Position numbers and translations under genes: made by a program. Positions 26,057-35,133 of a stretch of DNA of 64,000 bases are shown in pieces (the first letter of the stretch is position 1; every line of letters starts with the position of its first letter). The notes below the pieces were generated by a model. It searched no databases, was not told where the DNA came from, and saw nothing but the letters and a program-made list of their open reading frames with translations. Source of the DNA: Methanohalophilus sp. (lineage in GTDB: Archaea; Halobacteriota; Methanosarcinia; Methanosarcinales; Methanosarcinaceae); the NCBI RefSeq assembly GCF_030156785.1, contig NZ_JASGLW010000001.1:62001-126000 (forward strand), in the 5' to 3' direction.

Positions 26057-26680
26057 ATGGCAATTGAATCATCGCTTTTCCAGATAATGTATACAGTATC
26101 TTCTTCTTTACTGTATCCTGTAGTTATCCTTCTTTTGCTTGCAGTAGTGTCCTCTTTAGGTCTGATAGGAGAATTTATTTCAGAATATTCCCGAAGACAT
26201 CGTAATGTCGCACAACTTGAGCAGATTGGGACGCAAGTTCAGCAAAGCATAACTAACTCTGATTTTAAATCTGCTGCGGCTTCACTTGAAAAAATTGACC
26301 AGAATCCTCTTGTTACTTCTTTTGCAAAGGATGCTGCACGGCATCTCGGGGAGGGAGTATCCACTTCAATAGACTGGCTTTCCGAGGAATATGAAGTCCG
26401 CATGACCAAGAATCTTGAATTCACAAAGATTCTTTCTACAGTATCCCCCATGCTTGGTCTCATGGGCACCCTGATCCCATTAGGTCCTGCTCTTATAGGT
26501 CTTGCGGAAGGAAACATTCTTCAGCTTGCCAACAACCTTATGGTTGCTTTTGCAACTACTGTGCTGGGTCTTTTTGCAGGTATCGTAGGATATGTTCTCA
26601 CACTGGTGCGTAAACGGTGGTACTGGCAGGATATGGCTGACATTAATTATTTACTTGATTGTATGGAGGCAGAGAAGTGA
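26057..26680 (+). CDS. MotA/TolQ/ExbB proton-channel family protein
   Basis: A 207-residue protein with three membrane helices: residues about 12-38, then a cytoplasmic loop (SEYSRRHRNVAQ.. to about residue 125), and two C-terminal helices. These contain the family signature VSPMLGLMGTLIPLGPALIGLAEG and NNLMVAFATTVLGLFAG. The family forms pentameric channels that use the ion-motive force to drive an attached protein, as ExbB drives TonB and MotA drives flagella. The next gene starts inside its stop codon (GTGA overlap), as expected for an ExbB/ExbD-type pair. Archaea lack an outer membrane and TonB, so the driven partner is presumably the CobN-like protein. Confidence 0.92.
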   Translation: MAIESSLFQIMYTVSSSLLYPVVILLLLAVVSSLGLIGEFISEYSRRHRNVAQLEQIGTQVQQSITNSDFKSAAASLEKIDQNPLVTSFAKDAARHLGEGVSTSIDWLSEEYEVRMTKNLEFTKILSTVSPMLGLMGTLIPLGPALIGLAEGNILQLANNLMVAFATTVLGLFAGIVGYVLTLVRKRWYWQDMADINYLLDCMEAEK

Positions 26681-27036
26681 GGAAACGCGACTTCCGCCGG
26701 AAAGGGCTGTTGTACGAAGGAGACGAGCAGAATCCCCTTACAGGGGTTGCAAATCTTTTTGACATAGCCATGGTGTTTTCCGTAGCGTTGCTGGTAGCCT
26801 TGGTAATGTCTTTCCAGCTTCCGGAACTCCTCTCGCCTACCGAGGATGTAACAATCGTCAAAAATCCCGGGCAGGACAACATGAAAATCATCATCAAGGA
26901 AGGGCAGGAGATTGAGGTGCTGAACATGACCGATCAGATAGGCGGCGGAACCGGCGAGGCACTTGGAACTGCTTACAAACTTGCTGACGGGCGTGTGATT
27001 TACGTGCCTGAGTCCGGTAATGAAACAGGAGGATAA
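26677..27036 (+). CDS. DUF2149 protein, ExbD-like partner
   Basis: A 119-residue protein with an N-terminal basic cytoplasmic segment (RKRDFRRKG), an NPLTGVANLFDIAMVF stretch leading into one membrane helix (residues about 28-50), and an external C-terminal domain. The layout, one helix with an Asp at its start and a soluble outer domain, is that of ExbD/TolR/MotB. I use the GTG at 26677, which overlaps the ExbB-type stop and has GGAGG upstream; the frame opens earlier at a TTG. It is translationally coupled to the ExbB-type gene. The family is DUF2149. Confidence 0.85.
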   Translation: MRKRDFRRKGLLYEGDEQNPLTGVANLFDIAMVFSVALLVALVMSFQLPELLSPTEDVTIVKNPGQDNMKIIIKEGQEIEVLNMTDQIGGGTGEALGTAYKLADGRVIYVPESGNETGG

Positions 27037-27165
27037 TTTTTTTCAGCAGTAGAGCAATTTAGTTTGTTATATAGAAATCCAATTTGAATTGGATTAATTT
27101 GTAGTGCATCCCGGCTGCTGGCTGGTAACCTTACCGGGATACACTGCATACCATCGGGTGATAAT

Positions 27166-30100
27166 ATGCATATGAAAAAAGGTGTCTTATTAGTTTTAAG
27201 CGTATTGTTTTTGCTGGCAATTTCAGTGTCAGCGGTATCGGCAGTAGAGAACAAGATTAATGTAACTTACATAGGTCTGGATGAGCCCGGTCAAATTCTC
27301 CTAAATGCATCGCTGAGTAATCCTTATTCTGATCAGATAAATTATACTTTTGTATCTGCTTATGATGGTTGGTCAGTCAGTGATGAAATTGTTAACGCTT
27401 CCACGAACGGTCTTCTGGAATTACTTGGTGATCAGGATGTGATTTTCTGTGACATGCTTTATTCAGCGGTTTATGATCCTTTAAATGATACCCTATATGA
27501 AGCTCATCTAAATGGAACTTCAATATTAGCTATCAGATCAGCTGATACTCCTTCATACTTTGATTACATTTCTGATGGTGACGATGAGGATAAAATATGT
27601 ACATATTTTAATAATATGGACAGTGCATCTTATTCCGGGAAAAAGAGTGCTGAGAATCTTTTAATCTACCTCAGCAGGAACTACGGGAATCATCCATCAA
27701 TAACAGACAGCTGGCCGATGATTAACATTACCTATGTAGCATATGATCCAAGTGCAGCTCTTGAAAAAGCAAGTAAAACCAATCCTTATGCTGAATTTAT
27801 CAGCTTCAATTACCTTCCTTCGTATAACAAAACCGATTTTATCATAAGTGACGAACTTATAACAGCTTCAGAATCAGGCTTCCTTTCCCAGCAGGATGTC
27901 ATTTTCTGTGATATGATATTTTATAATGAATTTTATAACAATACATTTTATCCTGCACACGAAAGTGGTGCATCTTTACTGGATGTCAACTCGTATGGAA
28001 CTCCTGAGTACTTTGATTATGTTTCCAACGGTTCTTTGAATGATAAAATCTGCACATATTATGGGAATGCAGAAGTTTCAGGTTCTGGTCTTAAAAGTGC
28101 AGAAAATTTCCTGATGTATCTTTCAAGAGATTTTGGAAATCACCCTGAAATCACTGATGAGTGGCCACAATTGAATTTCACTTACATTTATTACACGCAC
28201 AATATACCACTTGAGAATGCAGTTCTAACAAACCCTTACGCAGAATTTATTGATTTTACTTATCTACCTTCTTATTCACCAGATTGGTCGAATATGAGTG
28301 ATGAACTCATCAACGCATCAGAATCAGGTTTTCTCTCGCAACAGAATATTATTTTCTGTGATATGATTGGTTATAACGATGACTATAACAATACATTTCT
28401 GGCTGCCCACGACCATGGTTCGGCATTGCTTGATATAAATTCAGCGAACACGCCTTCCTTCTTTGATTATATTTCCAATGGCACTGAAAATGATACCATA
28501 TACCTCTACTACAGCAATATGGGCACGGACACTTCTGGGAAAGTTAATGCTGAGAATTTATTGATTTACTCATCCCGTGAATACGGAAATATGTCTTTTC
28601 TGACAGAAGGATGGGTACTTTCGGATGAAGGAAATATTATTCCTGCTGCTGGCCTGTACCATCCGGATTATGAAAATAGGTTCTTTGAAACCACAGAGGA
28701 ATATTTAGAATGGTATGAAAATGATACTGCAGACCACTATGTGTATGATCCTGAATTGCCAACGATAGGAATGTGGTTCCATCGTAATGATATTACTGAA
28801 GATCATCTGGATGTTGTGGACGCTTTAATTTCGGATATCGAAAGCAAAGGTTGCAACGTTATTGTCGGATTCGATACTTTTGATAATATTACCTATTACT
28901 ATTGCGACGAAAATGAAACACCACTTGTTCAATGTGTGATCTCTCTCAAGAGCTTCAGGTTGAACTACTGGGACAATGAACGTGGTATTCAGGAGCTTGA
29001 ACACCTGAATGTACCGGTTCTCAGGGGAATCGTTGCAGATGTACCTACAAATCCTGATCCGGCAGATGCCAACAGGGGAATTCCCAATTCCCAAATGGTG
29101 TACAAGACTCTTGCACCAAATGTTGATGGTATTTTTGAGTATATTTTAATTGGCAATGCAGTTTATGATCCGGATACTGAAAGTACTTCCTATGTACCAC
29201 TTTACTCGCAGATTGACTGGATCAGTAACCGTTCCATCAAGTGGGCAAACCTTAAACTGGAGGATAACAGTGACAAGAAAGTTGCTGTAATTTACTATAA
29301 TTATCCTTCAGGTAAGGATAACATTGGTGCCAGCTATCTTGACACAATAACAAGCATGAGACTCTTGCTTGAAGAAATGGATGCTGCAAACTATACAGTT
29401 TCTAACATTCCGAAAAACAATTCAGTGCTTCTGGAAATGTTACAGTCCCAAGGTCTAAATGCAGGTTCATGGGCTCCAGAGGTACTTGATGAGATGGTCG
29501 AGAACAGGAAAGAATGGGGACTGCAACTCATACCGATGGAACAGTATCACACATGGTTTGAGGAGGAAGTGCCTCAGGAGCTTCAGGATCAGGTTATTGA
29601 GGAATGGGGTGCTCCATGGGATGAAGATCTGCCGCAGAACAAGTCACTGATGATATGGGAAAACGAAAGCGGTAGATATCTTGTGATCCCTGCTGTTCAG
29701 TTTGATAATGTATGGCTCATGCCGCAACCTGCACGTGGATTCTTACAGAATGACGATACTCTTTATCACAGTAGTATTGTCCCTCCACCTCATCAGTATA
29801 TAGGTTTCTATCTGTGGCTGAACAAAGAATGGAAGCCTGATGCAATAATCCACGTTGGTACCCACGGAACTCATGAGTGGCTCCCTGGACAAACCTACGG
29901 GCTCAATAGGACTGCGGAATGGGCGCCCATATTGCTTCAGGATCTTCCCAACATATATCCCTACATAGTTGCGAATGTGGGAGAGGGTCTGACGGCTGAA
30001 TATCGTGGAAATGCATTAATAATTGATCACCTTACACCAACCCTTGAAAGATCCGGTAGCTATGGGGAAATTGCCAATCTTTCCCAGCTCATGCAGACGT

Positions 30101-32322
30101 ATTATGGACCTGAAATGAGTGAGCAAACCAAGCAGGCTTACCAGATGGAGATCATTGATGAAATGGTTAATTTAAATCTGGATGTTGATCTTGGAATCAA
30201 TGTCACAGAGCTATATTCATACAATACAACTCAGTTTGGTGATTTCATCAAGAATGTACTCCATGAATATATTGAAGAGGTAGAGGGTGAAAATATGCCC
30301 TATGGAATGCACATTCTTGGACAGGTTCCGTCCACAAACATGTCAGATCCAAGCAGGGATGAGCTTTCTGCCATGGTATATGCTATGCTTGGAAACAAAT
30401 TTGATGAAAATGTAACTCTTGCTTTCTATCCAGAAGATGACTATCCGTTAGGTATTCCTTTCAATGATACGAGAGTAACACAACTTGTCTGGGAAGTTGT
30501 AACTAATGAAACCGGTGTCAATGATTCCCAGATTATGGTATATGGTGAGATCAATGAGTCTGTTACTGCCGATCTGGAACGTGGTCTCATTTACCGTGAC
30601 CGTCTCCTTGCCTCTGCAATTGAGATGGATCGTGTGATGGGAGCCCTATCTGCAGAGTATATTTCTGCAGGTCCAGGCACAGATCCTGTCATGAACCCAG
30701 CAGCTGTACCAACAGGAAGGAATTTCTATGGAGTTGATCCGGAACTTTATCCATCCGAAGCAACATGGAGAATGGGAAAATATCTTGCAGAACAATTGCT
30801 TCAGGATTATTATGAAAAGTATGGTGAATATCCGAGAAAAGTTTCATTTTCAAGGTTTGGTACAGAATTTATCAGAGATCATGGAACTCTCGAGGCTGAA
30901 ATCCTGTATCTACTTGGAGTAGAGCCGGGGTGGGATGCTAATAATAAGATTGATCTTAATAAATTTGAGCTGATACCAGAGGAAGAACTTGGTCCAAGCT
31001 ATGGGGAGTATCCTGGCAGACCCAGAATTGATATTGTTTATACAACTGCAGGAATGAGGGATGCTTTCCCCGATAAGATCAAAATGATCGATTATGCGGT
31101 TCAGATGGCAAGTGAAGCTCCTTCAGGAAACTACACAAATTATGTGAATGAAAGCAGTTCAGCTATATATGATGAATTGTATGCCCAGTTTATTCAGGAG
31201 ATGAATGAAGAAGAGGCTTCAAAGCTTGCAAGGCAACTTTCAACCATGCGATGTTTTGCTGTAAAGGATGGTACATATGAAATAGGAACGGGTAACGCAA
31301 TTGAGGTAAGTAGCTCATGGGAGGACGAAAGTGAAATTGCTGAACTTTATCTTGACAAGATGGGTTATGTTTACGGCCAATCTCTCTGGGGTTTCAAGAG
31401 TTCAGAATTGTTGATTGGGAATCTTCGAAACGTGGATGCATCCGTTCATTCAGATTCATCGAATCTCTACGATACACTGGACAATGATGACTTCTTCCAG
31501 TACTATGGTGTATTAAATCTTGCAACAAGGTATGTATCAGGGAAGACCCCCGAAATGTACGTTTCCGATACCCGTGATCCAGATGCTGCCAAGATGGTGG
31601 GGATGCAGGAATATCTTATGAAAAATCTGCGATCCAGATACTGGAATCCCAAATGGGTAGAAGGAATGCAAGAATCCGGTTATGCTGGTGGCAGAATGAT
31701 GGCCGAATTTGTGGATAATCTCTGGGGATGGGAGGTATCAGATCCTGAGCTTGTTGATGACAGTGTCTGGCAGCAGACATATGAGATTTACACAAGTGAA
31801 GAAATGAAAGAGTGGTTCAATGAGAACAATCCACATGCATATCAATCAATTACTGGCAGAATGATCGAAGCCATAAGGAAAGGATACTGGACACCATCGG
31901 AAGAAGTAATTGAACAACTGGTTCAGGATTACTCTGAATCAGTTGAAGAATACGGAGTTGCATGCTGCCACCATACCTGTGGAAATCCACTTCTGAATGA
32001 ATATATGCAGGGATTACTCTCAGCTCCAACTGTGTTGCGCTCATCAAGTCATGGCAGTCTCACAGCAAAGGTCGTAAACTCGTCATCTATGAGTCCCGGT
32101 AATCAGACATCATCAACGGATGGAGGTTATGGTGAATCCCTTACCGAACCCACGCCTGAAGCAAATGATGATTATGTTGAAGGCTACGAAATGACCAAGG
32201 AATCACAGCAAGCTGAAGAATCCGGAGGTATGTCATTCTCGGGTGCTGATATTGTTGGTACAGTACTCGTACTGGCAGCAGTGGGTGCCATGTATGTCGG
32301 ATACAGGAGAAGAAGTCTCTAA
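27166..32322 (+). CDS. Extracytoplasmic, membrane-anchored CobN-like protein (HmuS-like)
   Basis: A 1718-residue protein. Residues 1-27 are a signal peptide or anchor (MKKGVLLVLSVLFLLAIS). Residues 31-483 are three tandem repeats of about 150 residues, and the CobN chelatase body runs from about 490 to 1640. It contains HVGTHGTHEW from residue 896 (H896, H900, H903) and CCHHTCGN from residue 1600. After a Ser/Thr/Gly-rich stalk come YVEGYEM, one membrane helix and the basic end YRRRSL. Many NxS/T sequons fit a glycosylated surface protein. GGTGAT precedes the ATG. It is the last gene of the DUF2162-ExbB-DUF2149 operon. Cytosolic CobN inserts cobalt with CobS/CobT and ATP; neither is here, so the ion-motive force could replace ATP. 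Whether it inserts or removes metal, and from which tetrapyrrole, is unknown. Confidence 0.88.
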   Translation: MHMKKGVLLVLSVLFLLAISVSAVSAVENKINVTYIGLDEPGQILLNASLSNPYSDQINYTFVSAYDGWSVSDEIVNASTNGLLELLGDQDVIFCDMLYSAVYDPLNDTLYEAHLNGTSILAIRSADTPSYFDYISDGDDEDKICTYFNNMDSASYSGKKSAENLLIYLSRNYGNHPSITDSWPMINITYVAYDPSAALEKASKTNPYAEFISFNYLPSYNKTDFIISDELITASESGFLSQQDVIFCDMIFYNEFYNNTFYPAHESGASLLDVNSYGTPEYFDYVSNGSLNDKICTYYGNAEVSGSGLKSAENFLMYLSRDFGNHPEITDEWPQLNFTYIYYTHNIPLENAVLTNPYAEFIDFTYLPSYSPDWSNMSDELINASESGFLSQQNIIFCDMIGYNDDYNNTFLAAHDHGSALLDINSANTPSFFDYISNGTENDTIYLYYSNMGTDTSGKVNAENLLIYSSREYGNMSFLTEGWVLSDEGNIIPAAGLYHPDYENRFFETTEEYLEWYENDTADHYVYDPELPTIGMWFHRNDITEDHLDVVDALISDIESKGCNVIVGFDTFDNITYYYCDENETPLVQCVISLKSFRLNYWDNERGIQELEHLNVPVLRGIVADVPTNPDPADANRGIPNSQMVYKTLAPNVDGIFEYILIGNAVYDPDTESTSYVPLYSQIDWISNRSIKWANLKLEDNSDKKVAVIYYNYPSGKDNIGASYLDTITSMRLLLEEMDAANYTVSNIPKNNSVLLEMLQSQGLNAGSWAPEVLDEMVENRKEWGLQLIPMEQYHTWFEEEVPQELQDQVIEEWGAPWDEDLPQNKSLMIWENESGRYLVIPAVQFDNVWLMPQPARGFLQNDDTLYHSSIVPPPHQYIGFYLWLNKEWKPDAIIHVGTHGTHEWLPGQTYGLNRTAEWAPILLQDLPNIYPYIVANVGEGLTAEYRGNALIIDHLTPTLERSGSYGEIANLSQLMQTYYGPEMSEQTKQAYQMEIIDEMVNLNLDVDLGINVTELYSYNTTQFGDFIKNVLHEYIEEVEGENMPYGMHILGQVPSTNMSDPSRDELSAMVYAMLGNKFDENVTLAFYPEDDYPLGIPFNDTRVTQLVWEVVTNETGVNDSQIMVYGEINESVTADLERGLIYRDRLLASAIEMDRVMGALSAEYISAGPGTDPVMNPAAVPTGRNFYGVDPELYPSEATWRMGKYLAEQLLQDYYEKYGEYPRKVSFSRFGTEFIRDHGTLEAEILYLLGVEPGWDANNKIDLNKFELIPEEELGPSYGEYPGRPRIDIVYTTAGMRDAFPDKIKMIDYAVQMASEAPSGNYTNYVNESSSAIYDELYAQFIQEMNEEEASKLARQLSTMRCFAVKDGTYEIGTGNAIEVSSSWEDESEIAELYLDKMGYVYGQSLWGFKSSELLIGNLRNVDASVHSDSSNLYDTLDNDDFFQYYGVLNLATRYVSGKTPEMYVSDTRDPDAAKMVGMQEYLMKNLRSRYWNPKWVEGMQESGYAGGRMMAEFVDNLWGWEVSDPELVDDSVWQQTYEIYTSEEMKEWFNENNPHAYQSITGRMIEAIRKGYWTPSEEVIEQLVQDYSESVEEYGVACCHHTCGNPLLNEYMQGLLSAPTVLRSSSHGSLTAKVVNSSSMSPGNQTSSTDGGYGESLTEPTPEANDDYVEGYEMTKESQQAEESGGMSFSGADIVGTVLVLAAVGAMYVGYRRRSL
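27256..28614 (+). repeat. Three tandem ~150-residue repeats in the CobN-like N-terminus
   Basis: Protein-level repeats begin at 27256, 27721 and 28171. Each opens with a strand such as INVTYIGLD, INITYVAYD or LNFTYIYYT. It continues NPY..I.FTYLPSY, then SDELI.AS..GFLSQQ, VIFCDMI.YN, and ends SAENLLIYLSR..GN. Repeats 2 and 3 are the most alike, suggesting recent duplication. Confidence 0.85.
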
Positions 32323-32332
32323 AACAGAAGAT

Positions 32333-32366
32333 GCCCGGAATTTCTGGGCTATTCTTTCTTTTTTAT
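32333..32366 (+). terminator. Terminator of the CobN operon
   Basis: GCCCGGA and TCTGGGC form a 7-bp stem (one G-T pair) with loop ATT, followed by a T-rich run (TATTCTTTCTTTTTT). It lies directly after the CobN-like stop and before the convergent DUF362 gene. Confidence 0.7.
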
Positions 32367-32367
32367 C

Positions 32368-33477
32368 TCAAATTTTAATCAATTCATAATCCCGGCTTCC
32401 AAGTCCTATCTTCTCCCCATAATCAAGCTGGTGATTTCCTGCGCTGTTTTCCCAGACACCTTTAAACTTATCTTCCCCAATTTCGAAATTGGAATGTAGT
32501 TTTGAATGAACAATACCATGCTGCTGGTTTACCAGATAGAGACTCGCAGCATCAATGGCTACCGGATCAATTGATGCAAGAATCCCGATATCCGGTACAA
32601 GTGGGATGTCGCTCCAAGGAGCACAATCACATTCAGGTGTAATATTGACAAGGAAATTCATGTAACCAACTTTTTTCTGCTTTCCGGTCACGGCCCCGAG
32701 GGCGTATTCCGTCATCATTTCGATAAATTTTTCAGCATCCCTTTCCTGGTTAAAATCGATTGCTTTTACAGGACACACCAGCATGCATTCCCCACAGCCG
32801 ATACATTTCTCATGCCTGACAGAAGCAATGCTCTCGGAAATTTCCAGTGCTTCATAAATACAGGTTTCAACACATCGTCCGCACCCTATGCAGGAGTCAG
32901 GATCGACTTCAGGGTGCAGTCCTGCATGCTGCTCCATCTTACCGGGAACTGCCGCACATCCCATCGCAAGGTTCTTGATAGCTCCTCCGAAACCTGCAAG
33001 TTCATGTCCCTTGAAGTGAGACATCACTATCATGCTATGGGAGTCTGCAATTGAGGATGCAATCTTTACCTTATCAAAATGGTTCCCTGCAATTGCAACT
33101 TCGTGAAAATTGTTTCCGTCAAGTCCGTCAGCAATAACAAGAGGTGCCCTTGTAACTTCGTAACCAAACCCATGTTCTATGGCAGTTGTCAGGTGATCCA
33201 CAGCATTCCTACGTGAACCCGAATATAGTGTGTTTGTATCAGTCAGGAAAGGATTTGCACCGCAATTCCTTGCTTTATCCACCACCTGCCGGACATGTAC
33301 CGGACTTATGAATCCCTCGTTGCCTCTTTCACCAAAATGTAGTTTTATGGCGGTTAGTTCATTCTTGTCAATTAAGGATTCAAAACCTGCCGCATCAAAA
33401 AGCCGCCTGATTTTGCTCAGGGTATTCTCAAAATCCTTTCGGACTTTCAAATCGGTAAAAAAGACCTTGCTTTTCAT
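32368..33477 (-). CDS. DUF362 protein with two 4Fe-4S clusters
   Basis: A 369-residue protein. DUF362 sequence flanks a ferredoxin insert with two CxxCxxCxxxC motifs (CIGCGRCVETC and CIGCGECMLVC) at about residues 195-235. The DUF362 core includes IKLHFGERGNEGF near residue 45 and MSHFKGHELAGFGGAIKNL near residue 155. The family is widespread in anaerobes and probably transfers electrons, but its substrate is unknown. It lies downstream of the cdh operon and separate from it, because a terminator at 33661-33709 intervenes. Confidence 0.88.
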   Translation of the reverse strand: MKSKVFFTDLKVRKDFENTLSKIRRLFDAAGFESLIDKNELTAIKLHFGERGNEGFISPVHVRQVVDKARNCGANPFLTDTNTLYSGSRRNAVDHLTTAIEHGFGYEVTRAPLVIADGLDGNNFHEVAIAGNHFDKVKIASSIADSHSMIVMSHFKGHELAGFGGAIKNLAMGCAAVPGKMEQHAGLHPEVDPDSCIGCGRCVETCIYEALEISESIASVRHEKCIGCGECMLVCPVKAIDFNQERDAEKFIEMMTEYALGAVTGKQKKVGYMNFLVNITPECDCAPWSDIPLVPDIGILASIDPVAIDAASLYLVNQQHGIVHSKLHSNFEIGEDKFKGVWENSAGNHQLDYGEKIGLGSRDYELIKI

Positions 33478-33660
33478 AGAGCCTAGTTTTGTCAGTATTG
33501 GAGTATAACTATGTTGGTTAGGAGTAGGGGGATGTTATTCCATTTCTCAAATACCTATGATCATCTTTCAAATATCCAGAATCCACTTCCAGAGGGGTAT
33601 GAAAGAGACACCATTTTCCTCTTTTACGATGTCTTTTGTGAAAAGCACCAGATTGGCATC

Positions 33661-33709
33661 AAAAATTCAAAAAAAAGAAAGAAAAGAATCCCGCCTCTTT
33701 CAGCAGGAT
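33661..33709 (-). terminator. Terminator of the cdh operon
   Basis: On the minus strand ATCCTGC and GCGGGAT (one T-G pair) form a 7-bp stem around TGAAAGAG. It is followed by a T-rich run of about 25 bases (33687 down to 33661), just after the cdhE stop. Confidence 0.75.
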
Positions 33710-33716
33710 CAATAAT

Positions 33717-35129
33717 TCACTTATTTTCAGGTGGCCAGTTAGTTTCCAGCCAGCCGGGAATTCTTCCTGAATCAGTAGGCCCTATAAGAACCTTTGAGCC
33801 AAGCTGATCTTCCACATCACCCTGCAACCTTGCGGCAAGTCCCGGAAGGATGACGGTGTTGAAAGTTGTCTTTTCTTTCAGGTCAAAGCCAGCATCATCA
33901 AGTGTCTTCTTGATCTTGGCAGCTGTAAGCTGTCCGCCTGCAACAGCTGCTTCCACACCGATACCGTCAGTATCAACCACTACAATATAGCAGTCCACCT
34001 TGTTGGATGAAACGTCACTCTCCACGGTATAGTATGTGAGAGCGAAGTTTGTGGTTATGATAACTGGTGAATCAGCAGTTGGTGACCCGATTTCCATGAT
34101 TCCCGGATCCACTGTCACAGGTTTACGTGGGTCGGTGTAAATGGTATCACGGATGTGAAGTTGTGGGAGCAAGGCGTGTGGCTGGATGCTGTGCATGATC
34201 ATGATGTCACCGTATTTGACGGTAAATACAGATGCAAGCACTGTTTCCCAGTATGAGGCACTGATCTCATCATCATATGCCATCCATGCGGTAAGGGGCA
34301 CTGCCATAATCGGGCATGCAATATCCCTGTCACCCTCGATTCCTGCTCTCCTGATTTTCAGGAAATTCTCAAAAGTGGTTTTTAGGTCTCTGCCAGTGGG
34401 AAAGGTTCCCGGATCAAGCACAAGGTTATTAATACTCATTTCACTGAAGGTCTTTGCCAGGGACTTGAGCATGTCAAGGTCATTGGGTGCAAAGAGGGTT
34501 ACAGGAACTTCGTAGTCCTTTGCAAGTTTTGCGACTTCCTGCCAGTTGTCTTTTGTTGCAGCATAAAGCAGGGGTTTTTTCTCTGCAGCCACTTCAAGGG
34601 AGGCTTTCAGGACTGCCGGATCAAAAGAACAGAGCACCATTGGGAGATCTGTGGCTTGCATTACCTTTTTCACAGCAGCGGTAAATGTTTCGGGATTACC
34701 GGAAACACAACGTACTGCAATCATGTCAAGGGTCAGAAAATCCCCTACGTAGAATTTCTTGAAATTCTGGATTGTGTTAACACGTTCCAGTAGTTCCTTC
34801 TCGTCCATGGTGTCAGTTACGTCATATGCATAGGCTGTCTTGTTGAAGAAAGTAAGCTTGTGACGGAAAAGGACATCGTCACCACCGATTTTCACGGCTT
34901 TCTCACCAACACCGATGACAACTTCCCTGATCTCGGGTGCAAGAAGTGCTTCAAGTTCCTTGAGCTTATTGGCAAACTTGTCTTCCTCAACCATAGGAAG
35001 GCAGTCCGTAGCCTTATGTGATCTATCAATGAGGTGGGATGCAAATGCCATACAGGTATCTTCGCCACATCTGCCGCAGTTTGTACCTGGCAGGAATTTG
35101 TAGGCTTCAAGTGGACTGTTAACTTTCAT
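33717..35129 (-). CDS. cdhE: Acetyl-CoA decarbonylase/synthase gamma subunit
   Basis: A 470-residue large subunit of the corrinoid iron-sulfur protein. With CdhD it carries the methyl group between tetrahydrosarcinapterin and the A-cluster of CdhC. The N-terminal 4Fe-4S site is CGRCGEDTCMAFA plus a later Cys (residues about 18-43). A TIM-barrel follows, and a C-terminal corrinoid-binding domain ends near PTDSGRIPGWLETNWPPENK-like sequence. It is the last gene of the operon, four bases after cdhD. Confidence 0.97.
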   Translation of the reverse strand: MKVNSPLEAYKFLPGTNCGRCGEDTCMAFASHLIDRSHKATDCLPMVEEDKFANKLKELEALLAPEIREVVIGVGEKAVKIGGDDVLFRHKLTFFNKTAYAYDVTDTMDEKELLERVNTIQNFKKFYVGDFLTLDMIAVRCVSGNPETFTAAVKKVMQATDLPMVLCSFDPAVLKASLEVAAEKKPLLYAATKDNWQEVAKLAKDYEVPVTLFAPNDLDMLKSLAKTFSEMSINNLVLDPGTFPTGRDLKTTFENFLKIRRAGIEGDRDIACPIMAVPLTAWMAYDDEISASYWETVLASVFTVKYGDIMIMHSIQPHALLPQLHIRDTIYTDPRKPVTVDPGIMEIGSPTADSPVIITTNFALTYYTVESDVSSNKVDCYIVVVDTDGIGVEAAVAGGQLTAAKIKKTLDDAGFDLKEKTTFNTVILPGLAARLQGDVEDQLGSKVLIGPTDSGRIPGWLETNWPPENK

Positions 35130-35133
35130 TCTT

